A stretch of 64,000 bases of DNA. Source: Nioella ostreopsis (GTDB taxonomy: Bacteria > Pseudomonadota > Alphaproteobacteria > Rhodobacterales > Rhodobacteraceae). The notes beneath the pieces are model-generated. The model was not told the DNA's origin. It ran no database searches and saw nothing but the letters and a program-made list of their open reading frames with translations. Positions within the stretch are counted from its first letter, which is position 1; each line of letters starts with the position of its first letter. The stretch spans positions 1 to 64,000 of the forward strand of contig NZ_RCIQ01000020.1 of the NCBI RefSeq assembly GCF_004000255.1, given 5' to 3'. Of the stretch, positions 9,225-18,032 are shown in pieces. The position numbers were made by a program, and so were the translations under genes.

Positions 9225-9259
9225 ACCGGTTCGCGCGGCGATACGCGCGGATTGCAGCT

Positions 9260-9280
9260 GAGTATTTGGACCAAGAAGAA
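9260..9280 (+). repeat. Dispersed intergenic element, copy 1 (TATTTGGNCCAAGAAGAA)
   Basis: The 21-base core matches copies at 44661 and 51151 except for the centre of the TTGG-N-CCAA dyad (here A). The upstream GCCTCCGGCGG half is absent from this copy. It sits 13 nt before the purS start. Confidence 0.7.
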
Positions 9281-9293
9281 GAGGGCAGGGGCG

Positions 9294-9524
9294 ATGCGCG
9301 CAACCGTGACCGTGATGCTGAAACAGGGCGTTCTGGACCCGCAGGGCGAGGCTGTGCGCCACGCGCTTGGGGCTTTGGGCTTCGACGGGGTCGAGGGCGT
9401 CCGGCAGGGCAAGGTGATCGAGCTTGATCTGGCCGATGGCACCTCCGAGGACACGGTCAAGGCAATGTGCGACAAGCTGCTCGCCAATACGGTGATCGAG
9501 AGCTACTCGATTTCCATGGGCTGA
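9294..9524 (+). CDS. purS: FGAM synthase PurS subunit
   Basis: 76 residues, typical for PurS, the small bridging subunit of the three-part formylglycinamide ribonucleotide amidotransferase (PurS, PurQ, PurL). MRATVTVMLKQGVLDPQGEAV and RQGKVIELDL are characteristic. The start is the ATG at 9294 with GGCAGGGG upstream; an alternative TTG further upstream would add 14 residues that look non-coding. purQ follows after an intervening dehydrogenase gene. purL is not in the window. Confidence 0.93.
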   Translation: MRATVTVMLKQGVLDPQGEAVRHALGALGFDGVEGVRQGKVIELDLADGTSEDTVKAMCDKLLANTVIESYSISMG

Positions 9525-9528
9525 CCGC

Positions 9529-10572
9529 ATGAAGGCCGCGCTGCTGATCCAGCCCCGCACGGCCCTGCAGATCGCCGATCTGCCCGATCCCGATTGCCCG
9601 CCCGACGGGGTGGTGCTGGAGGTGCTGGCCTGCGGCATCTGCCGCTCGGACTGGCACCTGTGGGGCGGCAACGAACCCGATGTGCCGCTGCCGCAGATCC
9701 CCGGACATGAATATTGCGGCGTGGTGCGCGAGGTGGGCCACGAGGTCCGCCAGTGGCGTGTGGGTGACCGGGTGATCGCGCCATTCATCCTGGCCTGCGG
9801 AGCCTGCCCGGATTGCCGAGCGGGCAACCAAACCATCTGCGACACCCAGATCGTTCCGGGCTTCACCGCGCCCGGCGCCTTTGCCGAACGGCTGGCGGTG
9901 CCGCGCGCTGACGCCAATCTGACGCGCCTGCCCGACGGGATGGACCCGGCCCTTGCGGCGGCCCTTGGCTGCCGCGTCACGACCGCCTGGCACGCGCTGA
10001 CGGGACGTGCGGCCTTGCGTCCCGGCGAATGGCTGGCGATCTGGGGTGGAGGCGGCATCGGCCTTGCGGCTGCCCTGATCGGCAAGGCGCTTGGGGCACG
10101 CGTGGTGATGGCGGACGTGGTGCAGGAAAAGCTGGATTTTGCGAAGTCCCTTGGCATCGACGCGGTTGTGAACGCGCGCGGCGATGACCCTGTGGGCCAG
10201 ATCAAAGACATCACCGGAGGTGGGGCCGATCTGGCTGTCGAGGCGCTCGGCTTCGAGGTGACCACGATCAACGCCATGAAATCCTTGCGAAAACTGGGCC
10301 GGATGGTTCAGGTTGGCATGCCCGCGGGTGAACATGTGACGATGAACCTGCCCTGGGATGTGGTCTATTCCGGTCAGTTGGCGATCTATGGCACACGCGG
10401 TATGCCGTCCTGGCGCTACCCGTCGCTGCTGTCGCTGATCGAGGGCGGCTCGCTGGACCTCAACCCCATGATTGCCCGCCGCGTTGCCCTGTCGGATGCC
10501 AGTGCGGAACTGGCCGCTTTTGATGGTCCGACCCCGCCCGGTGTCGCCGTGATCACCGATTTCACCCGCTAG
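9529..10572 (+). CDS. Zinc-dependent alcohol dehydrogenase
   Basis: 347 residues, MDR family. Catalytic zinc residues are visible in CGICRSDWHLWGG and GHEYCG (GHE motif). Structural zinc cysteines are in CGACPDCRAGNQTIC. The Rossmann fingerprint is AIWGGGGIGLAAALIGKALG. It oxidises a small alcohol or reduces an aldehyde with NAD(P); the substrate is not evident. It begins 4 nt after purS and precedes purQ by 70 nt, so it is wedged into the purine run and likely cotranscribed with purS. Confidence 0.88.
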   Translation: MKAALLIQPRTALQIADLPDPDCPPDGVVLEVLACGICRSDWHLWGGNEPDVPLPQIPGHEYCGVVREVGHEVRQWRVGDRVIAPFILACGACPDCRAGNQTICDTQIVPGFTAPGAFAERLAVPRADANLTRLPDGMDPALAAALGCRVTTAWHALTGRAALRPGEWLAIWGGGGIGLAAALIGKALGARVVMADVVQEKLDFAKSLGIDAVVNARGDDPVGQIKDITGGGADLAVEALGFEVTTINAMKSLRKLGRMVQVGMPAGEHVTMNLPWDVVYSGQLAIYGTRGMPSWRYPSLLSLIEGGSLDLNPMIARRVALSDASAELAAFDGPTPPGVAVITDFTR

Positions 10573-10642
10573 GCCCCTTTGCCCCCGGTCGCAATTGCGC
10601 TAAGGGGCTGGCCAAGATCGTCACCCAAGGAAAGGTGCCCCC

Positions 10643-11311
10643 ATGAAAGCCGCTGTCATCGTCTTCCCCGGCTCCAACTGCGACCGTGATCTGGCCGTGG
10701 CCTTTCGAAAGGCGGGCTTCTCGGTCGATATGGTCTGGCACAAGGACCCGACCCTGCCCGAGGGTGTCGATATCGTGGGCATTCCCGGCGGTTTTTCCTT
10801 TGGCGACTACCTGCGCTGCGGGGCCATTGCGGGGCAATCGCCAGTCATGCAGGCGGTTGCGGCGCATGTGAACCGGGGCGGCTATGCGCTTGGCATCTGC
10901 AACGGGTTCCAGGTCCTGTGCGAAACCGGTCTGCTGCCCGGCGCGCTGATGCGCAATGCGGGGCTGAAATTCATCTGCCGGATGCAGACATTGCGCGTTG
11001 AGACCACGAACAGCGTCTTTACCCAATCCTACGCCGAGGGCCAGCAGATCGAGATCCCGCTGGCGCATCACGATGGCAACTACGTGACGGATGCCGAGGG
11101 GCTGGCCGCGTTGAAGGCCGAGGACCGCGTGGCGTTCCGCTATGTGGGCAACCCGAACGGGGCCACCGATGACATTGCCGGGGTCCTGTCCGACAACCGC
11201 CGCGTGCTCGGCATGATGCCGCATCCCGAGCGGGTGATCGACGCAAGCCATGGCGGCACCGACGGGTGGGCGATGTTCACCGGGCTGACTCAGGCGCTTG
11301 TGGCGGCCTGA
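10643..11311 (+). CDS. purQ: FGAM synthase glutaminase subunit PurQ
   Basis: 222 residues, class I glutamine amidotransferase that supplies ammonia to PurL. The nucleophile lies in [12 protein letters not shown] and the His/Glu pair in [10 protein letters not shown]. The N-terminus [16 protein letters not shown] and the oxyanion region [15 protein letters not shown] match PurQ. Start ATG 10643 follows AAGGAAAGGTGCCCCC. Confidence 0.95.
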   Translation: MKAAVIVFPGSNCDRDLAVAFRKAGFSVDMVWHKDPTLPEGVDIVGIPGGFSFGDYLRCGAIAGQSPVMQAVAAHVNRGGYALGICNGFQVLCETGLLPGALMRNAGLKFICRMQTLRVETTNSVFTQSYAEGQQIEIPLAHHDGNYVTDAEGLAALKAEDRVAFRYVGNPNGATDDIAGVLSDNRRVLGMMPHPERVIDASHGGTDGWAMFTGLTQALVAA

Positions 11312-11351
11312 CAGGCTTGAGGCGCTGCCGCCAAACCCCTAGAATTGTTTC

Positions 11352-13118
11352 ATGAACAGGCCCACGCGCTCTGATGTGGCCCTGCGAGGACCGGCAGGGC
11401 GCCGTGCATGGATTTTGCGCGGTCTTCTGGTCGTGTTCTTGGCCGCGGCGGGCGTGGTCGTCTGGGTGTCCAACATCTGGCTGACCGACCGCTTTACCGA
11501 GACCACCCGCAACCGGGCGGAACTGCGGCTGGCGCTCTATTCCGGGTCGATCATATCGGAGCTTCAGCGCAATTCGGTCGTGCCGCTATTGCTGTCGCGC
11601 GACCCGACGCTTGTCAGGGCGCTGTCGGTCGGCGATTTCTCGACCACGTCGCAACGGCTGATTTCCTATCGCGAGGAAATCGGCGCGGCCTCGATCGTGC
11701 TGCTGAACCGGGATGGTCGGATCGTGGCGGCCACGGATCGGCAGGCCATTGGCGAACAGCACGCAAACAGGCCTTATTTTGTTGAGGCGCAGAGGTCGAA
11801 CGATACCGTATTCACCACCACCGAACTGGATACCGGGGCCTTCGATTTTACCTTTTCGCGCCGGGTCGAGGATGACTCTCTGCTGCTTGGGGTGATCCTT
11901 GTGCGCGTCGATCTAGGGCGTCTGGCGGATCGCTGGCGGGGCACGTCAGAGGCGGTGTTCGTGGCCAATTCGGAAGGCAGGATCATCCTGTCGACCGAAC
12001 CGCGCTGGCGGGGCCGCAACGAAGCGGATGCCGTCGCGGTGCAATCCCCCGACAGCGCCATTGAACGCGCCATCGAGGCGGCAGGCGATTGGGCTTTCGC
12101 AAATCCCGGGCCCTATTTCGGCGGGTCTTCCACCCTGCGGCTGGAATCGCGCATCCCGTTCCGGGGCTGGATGCTGGTCTCGTTCACCGCCTATGATTCC
12201 GTGCGCGAAAGGGTGAACGGCGTTCTGGCGCTGGAGATCATGGGATTCGCGCTGTTTCTAGCGGCGGCCTTCTATCTTCTCAGCCGCAGGGCCAGGCTGC
12301 AATCGGTTGTCTTTCAAAGGGAATCGGCGGAGCTTCGCCGGTTGAACGACAGGCTGCAGCGGGAAATCGCCGAGCGTCAGAAGGTCGAAAGGAACCTTGA
12401 AGAGGCGGAACAAAGCCTTGCCCAGAGTTCCAAACTGGCGGCCCTGGGCGAAATGTCGGCAGCGGTCAGCCACGAGCTGAACCAGCCCCTTGCGGCGATG
12501 AAGACCTACCTTGCCGGGGCCAAGCTGCTGTTGCAGCGGCGCAGGCCCGAAGAGGCGCTGTCCTCTTTCCAGCGGATCGACGACCTGATCGACCGGATGG
12601 GGGCGATCACGCGGCAGCTGAAATCCTATGCCAGAAAGGGTGGAGAGGCGTTTCAGGAGGTCGATGTCCGCGAAGCGCTGAGCTCGGCCCTGACCATGAT
12701 GGAGCCGCAATTGCGGCAGATGACAGTCGAGATCGCGCAGAGCATCCCGCGCCAGCCGGTTCTGGTCATGGCCGACCGGCTGCGGCTGGAACAGGTGATC
12801 ATCAACCTGCTGCGCAACGCGCTCGACGCGATGAAGGGCGAGGATCTGCGAGAGCTGGACCTGATCATTGCCGAAGGTGACGAGGTGGTGCTGACCGTGC
12901 GTGACAACGGACGGGGGATTGACGATCTCGACGCTTTGTTCGAGCCATTCTACACAACAAAGAAACCCGGTGACGGGGTGGGCCTCGGGCTCGCGATTTC
13001 GTCGGGCATCGTCAAGGATCTCGGCGGGCGGCTGACCGCGCGCAACGGGGACCAGGGCGGTGCCGTGTTCGAGGTGCGCCTGCCACGGGCCGATCGGGGC
13101 AGCGCTGCCGCCGAGTGA
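11352..13118 (+). CDS. dctB: C4-dicarboxylate sensor histidine kinase
   Basis: 588 residues. A TM segment (about 20-42), a periplasmic double-Cache sensor region (about 45-290) and a second TM (about 293-312) are followed by a coiled coil (REIAERQKVERNLEEAEQSL). Then come HisKA with His374 in AAVSHELNQPLAAMK and an HATPase domain with N box IINLLRNALDAM, G1 DNGRGI, F box and G2 GVGLGLAIS. Architecture and length match DctB, which senses succinate, fumarate or malate and phosphorylates DctD. dctD follows after 19 nt. No dctPQM transport genes are in the window. Confidence 0.88.
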   Translation: MNRPTRSDVALRGPAGRRAWILRGLLVVFLAAAGVVVWVSNIWLTDRFTETTRNRAELRLALYSGSIISELQRNSVVPLLLSRDPTLVRALSVGDFSTTSQRLISYREEIGAASIVLLNRDGRIVAATDRQAIGEQHANRPYFVEAQRSNDTVFTTTELDTGAFDFTFSRRVEDDSLLLGVILVRVDLGRLADRWRGTSEAVFVANSEGRIILSTEPRWRGRNEADAVAVQSPDSAIERAIEAAGDWAFANPGPYFGGSSTLRLESRIPFRGWMLVSFTAYDSVRERVNGVLALEIMGFALFLAAAFYLLSRRARLQSVVFQRESAELRRLNDRLQREIAERQKVERNLEEAEQSLAQSSKLAALGEMSAAVSHELNQPLAAMKTYLAGAKLLLQRRRPEEALSSFQRIDDLIDRMGAITRQLKSYARKGGEAFQEVDVREALSSALTMMEPQLRQMTVEIAQSIPRQPVLVMADRLRLEQVIINLLRNALDAMKGEDLRELDLIIAEGDEVVLTVRDNGRGIDDLDALFEPFYTTKKPGDGVGLGLAISSGIVKDLGGRLTARNGDQGGAVFEVRLPRADRGSAAAE

Positions 13119-13137
13119 TTGAAACAGAGGAAGAGCC

Positions 13138-14457
13138 ATGCGGATTGCAATCGTCGATGACGAACAGGACATGCGCCAGTCGATCAGCCAATGGCTGGCG
13201 CTGTCGGGCTTTCAGACCGAGACCTATGCCAGCGCCGAAGAGGCGCTGAAGAACATCGGCCCGGATTTTTCCGGCGTGGTGGTGACCGACATCAAGATGC
13301 CGGGTATGGATGGCATGGCTTTCCTCAAACGCCTGATGGGCATGGACAGCAGCCTGCCGGTGATCATGATCACTGGCCACGGTGACGTGCCCATGGCGGT
13401 CGAGGCGATGCGGCTTGGCGCCTATGATTTCCTTGAAAAGCCGTTCAACCCCGACCGCATGACCGAGCTGGCCAAGCGGGCAGGGCAAACGCGCCGCCTG
13501 ACGCTCGACAACCGGGCGCTGCGCAAGGAGCTGTCGGACGGCACCGTTCTGATGCGCAAGCTGATCGGCTCCTCCCCGGTCATGGAACGGCTGCGCGAGG
13601 ATATCCTCGATCTGGGCCAGGCCGACGGACATGTGCTGATCACCGGAGAGACCGGCACCGGCAAGACGCTGGTGGCCCATGCCTTGCACGCGGTCGGGCC
13701 GCGCGCGGGCAAATCCCTGGTGTCGGTCGCCTGTGCGGCCCATGACGAGGGTGCGCTTGGCGCGATGCTCTTCGGCCCCGTGGGTGAAGGGCAGGACCTG
13801 CCGCTCATTGAACAGGCACGCGGCGGCTCGCTGCTGCTGGAAGGGGTTGAGGCGTTGCCGCAGGCGTTGCAGGCGCGGCTTCTGAAAACCATCGAGGATA
13901 TGGGCGCGCCCGCGGAAACCCGGATCGTGGCGATCTGCAATGCGTCCGATCCGGACACCGGTTGTGAACAGGCGCTGCGCCCGGATCTGTTCTACCGGCT
14001 GGCCGCCATGCGCATCGACCTGCCGCCGCTGCGCGCGCGGGGCGAGGATATCCTGACGCTGTTCAACCGGTTTGGCGAGCAGTTCGCGGAAGAATACGGC
14101 ACCGACGCGCCGCAGGTCACGGCCCAGGAAGCGGCACAGCTGTTGCAGGCGCCGTGGCCGGGCAATGTGCGCCAGCTGATCAACATCTCGGAACGCGCCA
14201 TCCTGCAGCAACGGCGCGGCTCCGGCTCCATCGCCTCGCTTCTGATGAGCGAGGGCGAGGAAACCGGGTCGCAGATGAGCAGCGAGGGCAAGCCGCTGAA
14301 GGAATATGTGGAAGCGTTCGAGCGGATGCTGATCGACAACACCATGCGCCGCCATCGCGGATCCATCGCCAGCGTCATGGAAGAGCTCTGCCTGCCGCGC
14401 CGGACCCTGAACGAGAAGATGGCCAAATACGGTCTGAGCCGGTCGGATTACCTTTAA
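13138..14457 (+). CDS. dctD: DctD-like response regulator lacking GAFTGA
   Basis: 439 residues. The receiver domain has the acidic pocket IVDDEQD, phospho-acceptor Asp51 (VVVTDIKMPGMDG) and Lys in FLEKPFNP. The AAA+ domain keeps Walker A (GETGTGKT, 170-177) and RPDLFYRLAAMRIDLPPLR, but where bEBPs have GAFTGA it reads LFGPVGEGQDL. The Walker B acidic pair is also replaced (SLLLEGVEAL). The C-terminal Fis-type helix-turn-helix is intact (GSIASVMEELCLPRRTLNEK). Without GAFTGA it should not remodel sigma54, as known for Rhodobacter capsulatus NtrC, which works with sigma70. Activation of dicarboxylate uptake is inferred from DctB pairing. Confidence 0.87.
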   Translation: MRIAIVDDEQDMRQSISQWLALSGFQTETYASAEEALKNIGPDFSGVVVTDIKMPGMDGMAFLKRLMGMDSSLPVIMITGHGDVPMAVEAMRLGAYDFLEKPFNPDRMTELAKRAGQTRRLTLDNRALRKELSDGTVLMRKLIGSSPVMERLREDILDLGQADGHVLITGETGTGKTLVAHALHAVGPRAGKSLVSVACAAHDEGALGAMLFGPVGEGQDLPLIEQARGGSLLLEGVEALPQALQARLLKTIEDMGAPAETRIVAICNASDPDTGCEQALRPDLFYRLAAMRIDLPPLRARGEDILTLFNRFGEQFAEEYGTDAPQVTAQEAAQLLQAPWPGNVRQLINISERAILQQRRGSGSIASLLMSEGEETGSQMSSEGKPLKEYVEAFERMLIDNTMRRHRGSIASVMEELCLPRRTLNEKMAKYGLSRSDYL

Positions 14458-15071
14458 CGGATCCGCCGGGTGGACCGGCGGACCGGGGGAGCGCCGGTCT
14501 CGACCGCCCCACAAGGGGGCGGCTTCGCCCGGCGCTTGGGTGCCTGGGCGCGCCGGGTGCGCCCATGACCAGACCGGTGGCACAAGCGGAAAGCGCGGTG
14601 GCCTCCGGCGCGCGTAGTTCGGCCAGGAAAGGGCGGCAAGGGGCAGGGCCGCACCCGCAAATTGCGCGGATCGTGCAACCGTCAGATGACGAATTGCCAT
14701 TGTAATCCCCCCGGAAGTGCCCTTAATGTCACAATTGCAGGCCCGCATATTCGGGGCTTTGCAAAAAGTTTCTCTGACCGAACTCCGGCGCGCGGAAAAG
14801 CGGCGCGGTTTTCGGAAAGATCACCGGGGCCGGACAGGCCCTGATACAGGAATTGCCCGGTTTTTGGGTGACAGAACGGGTGGCTGGCGATGACCGGCCA
14901 TCGGAGATAAACCGCGATGCAACGCGTGCGCAGAGTTGAGGGACGGCAAGGCAGGGCAGATGCCCGCGCCCCGTCCGGGTGCGCCGCCGCCTTCGCCCTT
15001 TCAGGACAGCTTGAATTCACGGGAAGCGCGCCGCCTGGTGCGCCTGTCCGGGGTTCATGTGCAAGGAACTC
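14458..15071 (+). other. 614-bp non-coding interval; probable long rne leader
   Basis: No convincing gene is seen. The first 65 bp hold two GC hairpins after dctD. The rest is GC-rich up to the RNase E start. A long 5' leader would fit autoregulated rne mRNAs, as in enterobacteria, but no specific structure or promoter could be assigned. A minus-strand frame starting near 14700 has a hydrophobic N-terminus but runs on antisense through dctD and was rejected. Confidence 0.4.
14462..14522 (+). terminator. Two GC hairpins after dctD
   Basis: TCCGCCGG-N5-CCGGCGGA (14462-14482) starts 5 nt after the dctD stop. CCGCCCC-N5-GGGGCGG (14504-14522) follows. Neither has a U tract, so termination may be weak or Rho-dependent, or the hairpins may stabilise the 3' end. 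Confidence 0.45.
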
Positions 15072-17960
15072 ATGGCAAAGAAAATGCTTATCGATGCCAC
15101 GCACGCGGAAGAAACCCGCGTCGTCGTGGCTGACGGAAACAAGGTCGAGGAATTCGATTTCGAGTCGCTGAACAAGCGGCAACTGGCAGGAAACATATAT
15201 CTGGCAAAGGTCACGCGGGTCGAACCCTCGCTCCAGGCCGCGTTTGTCGATTACGGCGGCAACCGCCACGGCTTCCTCGCCTTTTCGGAAATTCACCCCG
15301 ATTACTACCAGATTCCGACCGCCGACCGCGAAGCGCTGCTCGCCGAGGAACAGGAATATGCCCGCGCCCAGGCCGAAGCCGAGGCGGATGCGGAAAACAA
15401 GCCCAAGCGCTCTCGTCGCCGTCGCCGGAAGCCCACCAACGGCAATGACACCCAGGCCGCCGACAGCCGCAATGACGCGGTGATCTCGGGCGAGGTCGAG
15501 GGCGAAAAGCGCAGCGCGCCCTCGGGCATGGATGTGGTCGACCTGTCGTCTGATGACGAAGAGGCGGGACTTGTGACCACTGTTCCGGGCGAGTCGATTG
15601 ACGGCACGGACGCGCCTGAGACGGCGGCACAGGATGTGTCGGACGAGACCGCGTCCGATACCCCGGCTCCAGCCCCGGCGGTTGCCGATCAACTGCCGGA
15701 AGACAGTGCAGATGACAGCGCCGATGATCTGGATGACGAGGATGACGCAGGCGATGACACCATCGCCGATGCCGCCGATGTCGACCCGAATATCTCGACC
15801 GTCGCCGACGATGACGACCACGAAGACATTCGTCCGGTGCGCAAACCGCGCCCGCGCCGCTACAAGATTCAGGAAGTGGTCAAGGTGCGCCAGATCCTGC
15901 TGGTGCAGGTCGTCAAGGAAGAACGCGGCAACAAGGGCGCCGCGCTGACCACCTATCTGTCGCTGGCCGGTCGCTACTGCGTTCTGATGCCCAACACTGC
16001 CCGTGGTGGCGGCATTTCCCGCAAGATCACCAACGCTGTGGACCGCAAGAAGCTCAAGGAAATCGCGGTTTCGCTCGATGTGCCGCAAGGCGCCGGGCTG
16101 ATCGTGCGGACCGCCGGGGCCAAGCGCACCAAATCCGAGATCAAGCGCGACTATGAATATCTGCAACGCCAGTGGGAACAGATCCGCGATCTGACCCTGC
16201 GCTCCACCGCGCCTGCGCCGATCTATCAGGAAGGTGACCTGATTCACCGGTCGATCCGCGATCTCTATAACCGCGACATCGACGAAGTTCTGGTCGAGGG
16301 CGAGCGTGGCTACCGCCATGCCAAGGACTTCATGAAGATGATCATGCCGTCCCATGCCAAGAACGTGAAGCATTACAACGAGCCTATGCCGCTCTTTGCC
16401 CGTTTCCAGGTCGAGGGTTATCTGGCTGACATGTTCAACCCGGTGGTGCAGCTGCGCTCGGGCGGCTACATCGTCATCGGCGTGACCGAGGCGCTGGTGG
16501 CCATCGACGTGAACTCCGGCCGCGCCACCAAGGAAGGCTCGATCGAGGAAACCGCGACCAAGACCAACCTTGAAGCCGCCGAAGAGGTCGCCCGCCAATT
16601 GCGCCTGCGCGATCTGGCCGGTCTGATCGTGATCGACTTCATCGACATGGACGAACGGCGCAACAACGCCGCCGTGGAAAAGCGCCTGAAGGACAAGCTC
16701 AAGACCGACCGGGCGCGCATTCAGGTGGGGCGGATTTCGGGCTTTGGTCTGATGGAAATGTCGCGTCAGCGCCTGCGCCCCGGCATGTTGGAGGCGACGA
16801 CGCAACCTTGCCACGCCTGCCACGGCACCGGGCTGGTGCGCTCGGATGACAGCCTTGCGCTGTCGATCCTGCGTCAGCTGGAGGAAGAGGGCACCCGCAG
16901 GCGGAGCCGCGAGGTTCTGGTCACCGCGCCCGTGGGCATCGTCAACTTCATCATGAACGCCAAGCGCGAATACCTGGCCGAGATCGAGGCGCGCTATGGC
17001 ATGTCGATCCGGATCGAGGCCGATCCAATGCTGGTCTCGCCCGGTTTCAAGGTCGAGAAGTTCAAGACCGCGACCCGTCGGGTGGCGGCTGTGACGCCGG
17101 TGATCTCGATGGACAGCGCGCTGATGGACAGCATTATCGAGGAAGCCGAGGCCGAGGAAGCCGCCGAGAGCGCGGTCGAGGTTGAAGCGCCCGAAGCAAC
17201 CGATGAGCAGCCGAAGAAAAAGCGTCGCCGCCGTCGGGGCGGGCGTGGCCGCCGCAAGTCGGAGAACGGCGAAAACGGTGAAAACGGGGAGTATGGCGAG
17301 AACGGGGATAACGGCGACGCACAGCAGGCCGACTCTGATACCGACGCGGCCAAGTCCGAAGAGGCTCCGGTAACGGAGCAATCGGCGGACGCTGCAACGG
17401 AAACACCCCCCGATGCGCCTGCGGCGGAGACTGCCCCCGAGGCAGAGGAAAAGCCCAAGCGCAAGCCGCGGACCCGTCGCAAGAAGAAGGTAGAGGACCC
17501 GGCTGAAGCCGAGACTCCTGTCGCTGAAGCCGAACCCGCACAACCCGCCGCGGAAGAGACCCCGGCAGCGACAGAGGCCGTGACCGCGGACGCAGAAACC
17601 CCGGCGGTGCCTGAGCAGGCGAATGAGGCCCCGGCACAGCCGGAGACAGCCGCTGCAGAGGAACCGACCCCGGTAGAGCCGGAGGCTGCCGAGGCCGCGC
17701 CCGTCGTGGAACCAAGTGCATCGCCAGAGCCCGAAGCCGCGTCGGCAGAAACGCCTGACGCCGCTGAAGAGCCCGAAGCCGCTGAAGAGCCCGAGGCCAC
17801 CCCGGCCGAGGAACCCGCTACAGAGGCAGAGCCCGAGCCTGCCCAAGTGGAGCAGGCAGCTGAGGCACCCGCGCCAGAGCCGGAACCTGCTACGGCCGTG
17901 GCGGAGGACGCCCCTGCCGACGACCGCCCGAAGAAACGTGGTTGGTGGTCGATGGGGTAA
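15072..17960 (+). CDS. rne: Ribonuclease E
   Basis: 962 residues. The start is ATG 15072 with AAGGAACTC upstream. The S1 domain begins QLAGNIYLAKVTRVEPSLQA and FVDYGGNRHGFL, but it is interrupted at about residues 85-265 by a charged insert (a KRSRRRRRK stretch, then long Asp/Glu-rich runs). It resumes at RYKIQEVVKVRQILLVQV. The catalytic DNase I-like domain has VAIDVNSG and IVIDFIDM. The Zn-link is CHACHGTG. The tail from ~690 is a basic patch (KKKRRRRRGGRGRR), GEN repeats and a Pro/Ala/Glu-rich disordered scaffold. It cleaves mRNA and rRNA precursors and nucleates a degradosome. Confidence 0.95.
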   Translation: MAKKMLIDATHAEETRVVVADGNKVEEFDFESLNKRQLAGNIYLAKVTRVEPSLQAAFVDYGGNRHGFLAFSEIHPDYYQIPTADREALLAEEQEYARAQAEAEADAENKPKRSRRRRRKPTNGNDTQAADSRNDAVISGEVEGEKRSAPSGMDVVDLSSDDEEAGLVTTVPGESIDGTDAPETAAQDVSDETASDTPAPAPAVADQLPEDSADDSADDLDDEDDAGDDTIADAADVDPNISTVADDDDHEDIRPVRKPRPRRYKIQEVVKVRQILLVQVVKEERGNKGAALTTYLSLAGRYCVLMPNTARGGGISRKITNAVDRKKLKEIAVSLDVPQGAGLIVRTAGAKRTKSEIKRDYEYLQRQWEQIRDLTLRSTAPAPIYQEGDLIHRSIRDLYNRDIDEVLVEGERGYRHAKDFMKMIMPSHAKNVKHYNEPMPLFARFQVEGYLADMFNPVVQLRSGGYIVIGVTEALVAIDVNSGRATKEGSIEETATKTNLEAAEEVARQLRLRDLAGLIVIDFIDMDERRNNAAVEKRLKDKLKTDRARIQVGRISGFGLMEMSRQRLRPGMLEATTQPCHACHGTGLVRSDDSLALSILRQLEEEGTRRRSREVLVTAPVGIVNFIMNAKREYLAEIEARYGMSIRIEADPMLVSPGFKVEKFKTATRRVAAVTPVISMDSALMDSIIEEAEAEEAAESAVEVEAPEATDEQPKKKRRRRRGGRGRRKSENGENGENGEYGENGDNGDAQQADSDTDAAKSEEAPVTEQSADAATETPPDAPAAETAPEAEEKPKRKPRTRRKKKVEDPAEAETPVAEAEPAQPAAEETPAATEAVTADAETPAVPEQANEAPAQPETAAAEEPTPVEPEAAEAAPVVEPSASPEPEAASAETPDAAEEPEAAEEPEATPAEEPATEAEPEPAQVEQAAEAPAPEPEPATAVAEDAPADDRPKKRGWWSMG

Positions 17961-17983
17961 TCCCGCCAGACGGCAGTGAATGA

Positions 17984-18012
17984 AAAAGCCCCGGGTGTGA
18001 CCCGGGGCTTTC
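17984..18012. terminator. Bidirectional intrinsic terminator (rne / DsbA-like)
   Basis: A perfect 10-bp stem (AGCCCCGGGT / ACCCGGGGCT) around a short GTG loop is flanked by AAAAA and TTTC. It serves rne on the plus strand and the convergent DsbA-like gene on the minus strand. Confidence 0.88.
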
Positions 18013-18032
18013 TCGTTTCCGACAGAGGGAAA

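Noticed and set aside
13012-14748. 578-codon minus-strand frame with a signal-peptide-like start near 14700
   Set aside because: It runs antisense through dctD and the coding signal follows dctD on the other strand. Only the first ~30 codons look plausible, and no separate short gene could be shown.
14682-17846. 1054-codon open frame antisense to rne, with long runs of Gly/Leu/Arg
   Set aside because: It is the GC-rich mirror of the rne coding strand, low in complexity, with no ribosome-binding site; rne itself has clear domains and motifs.
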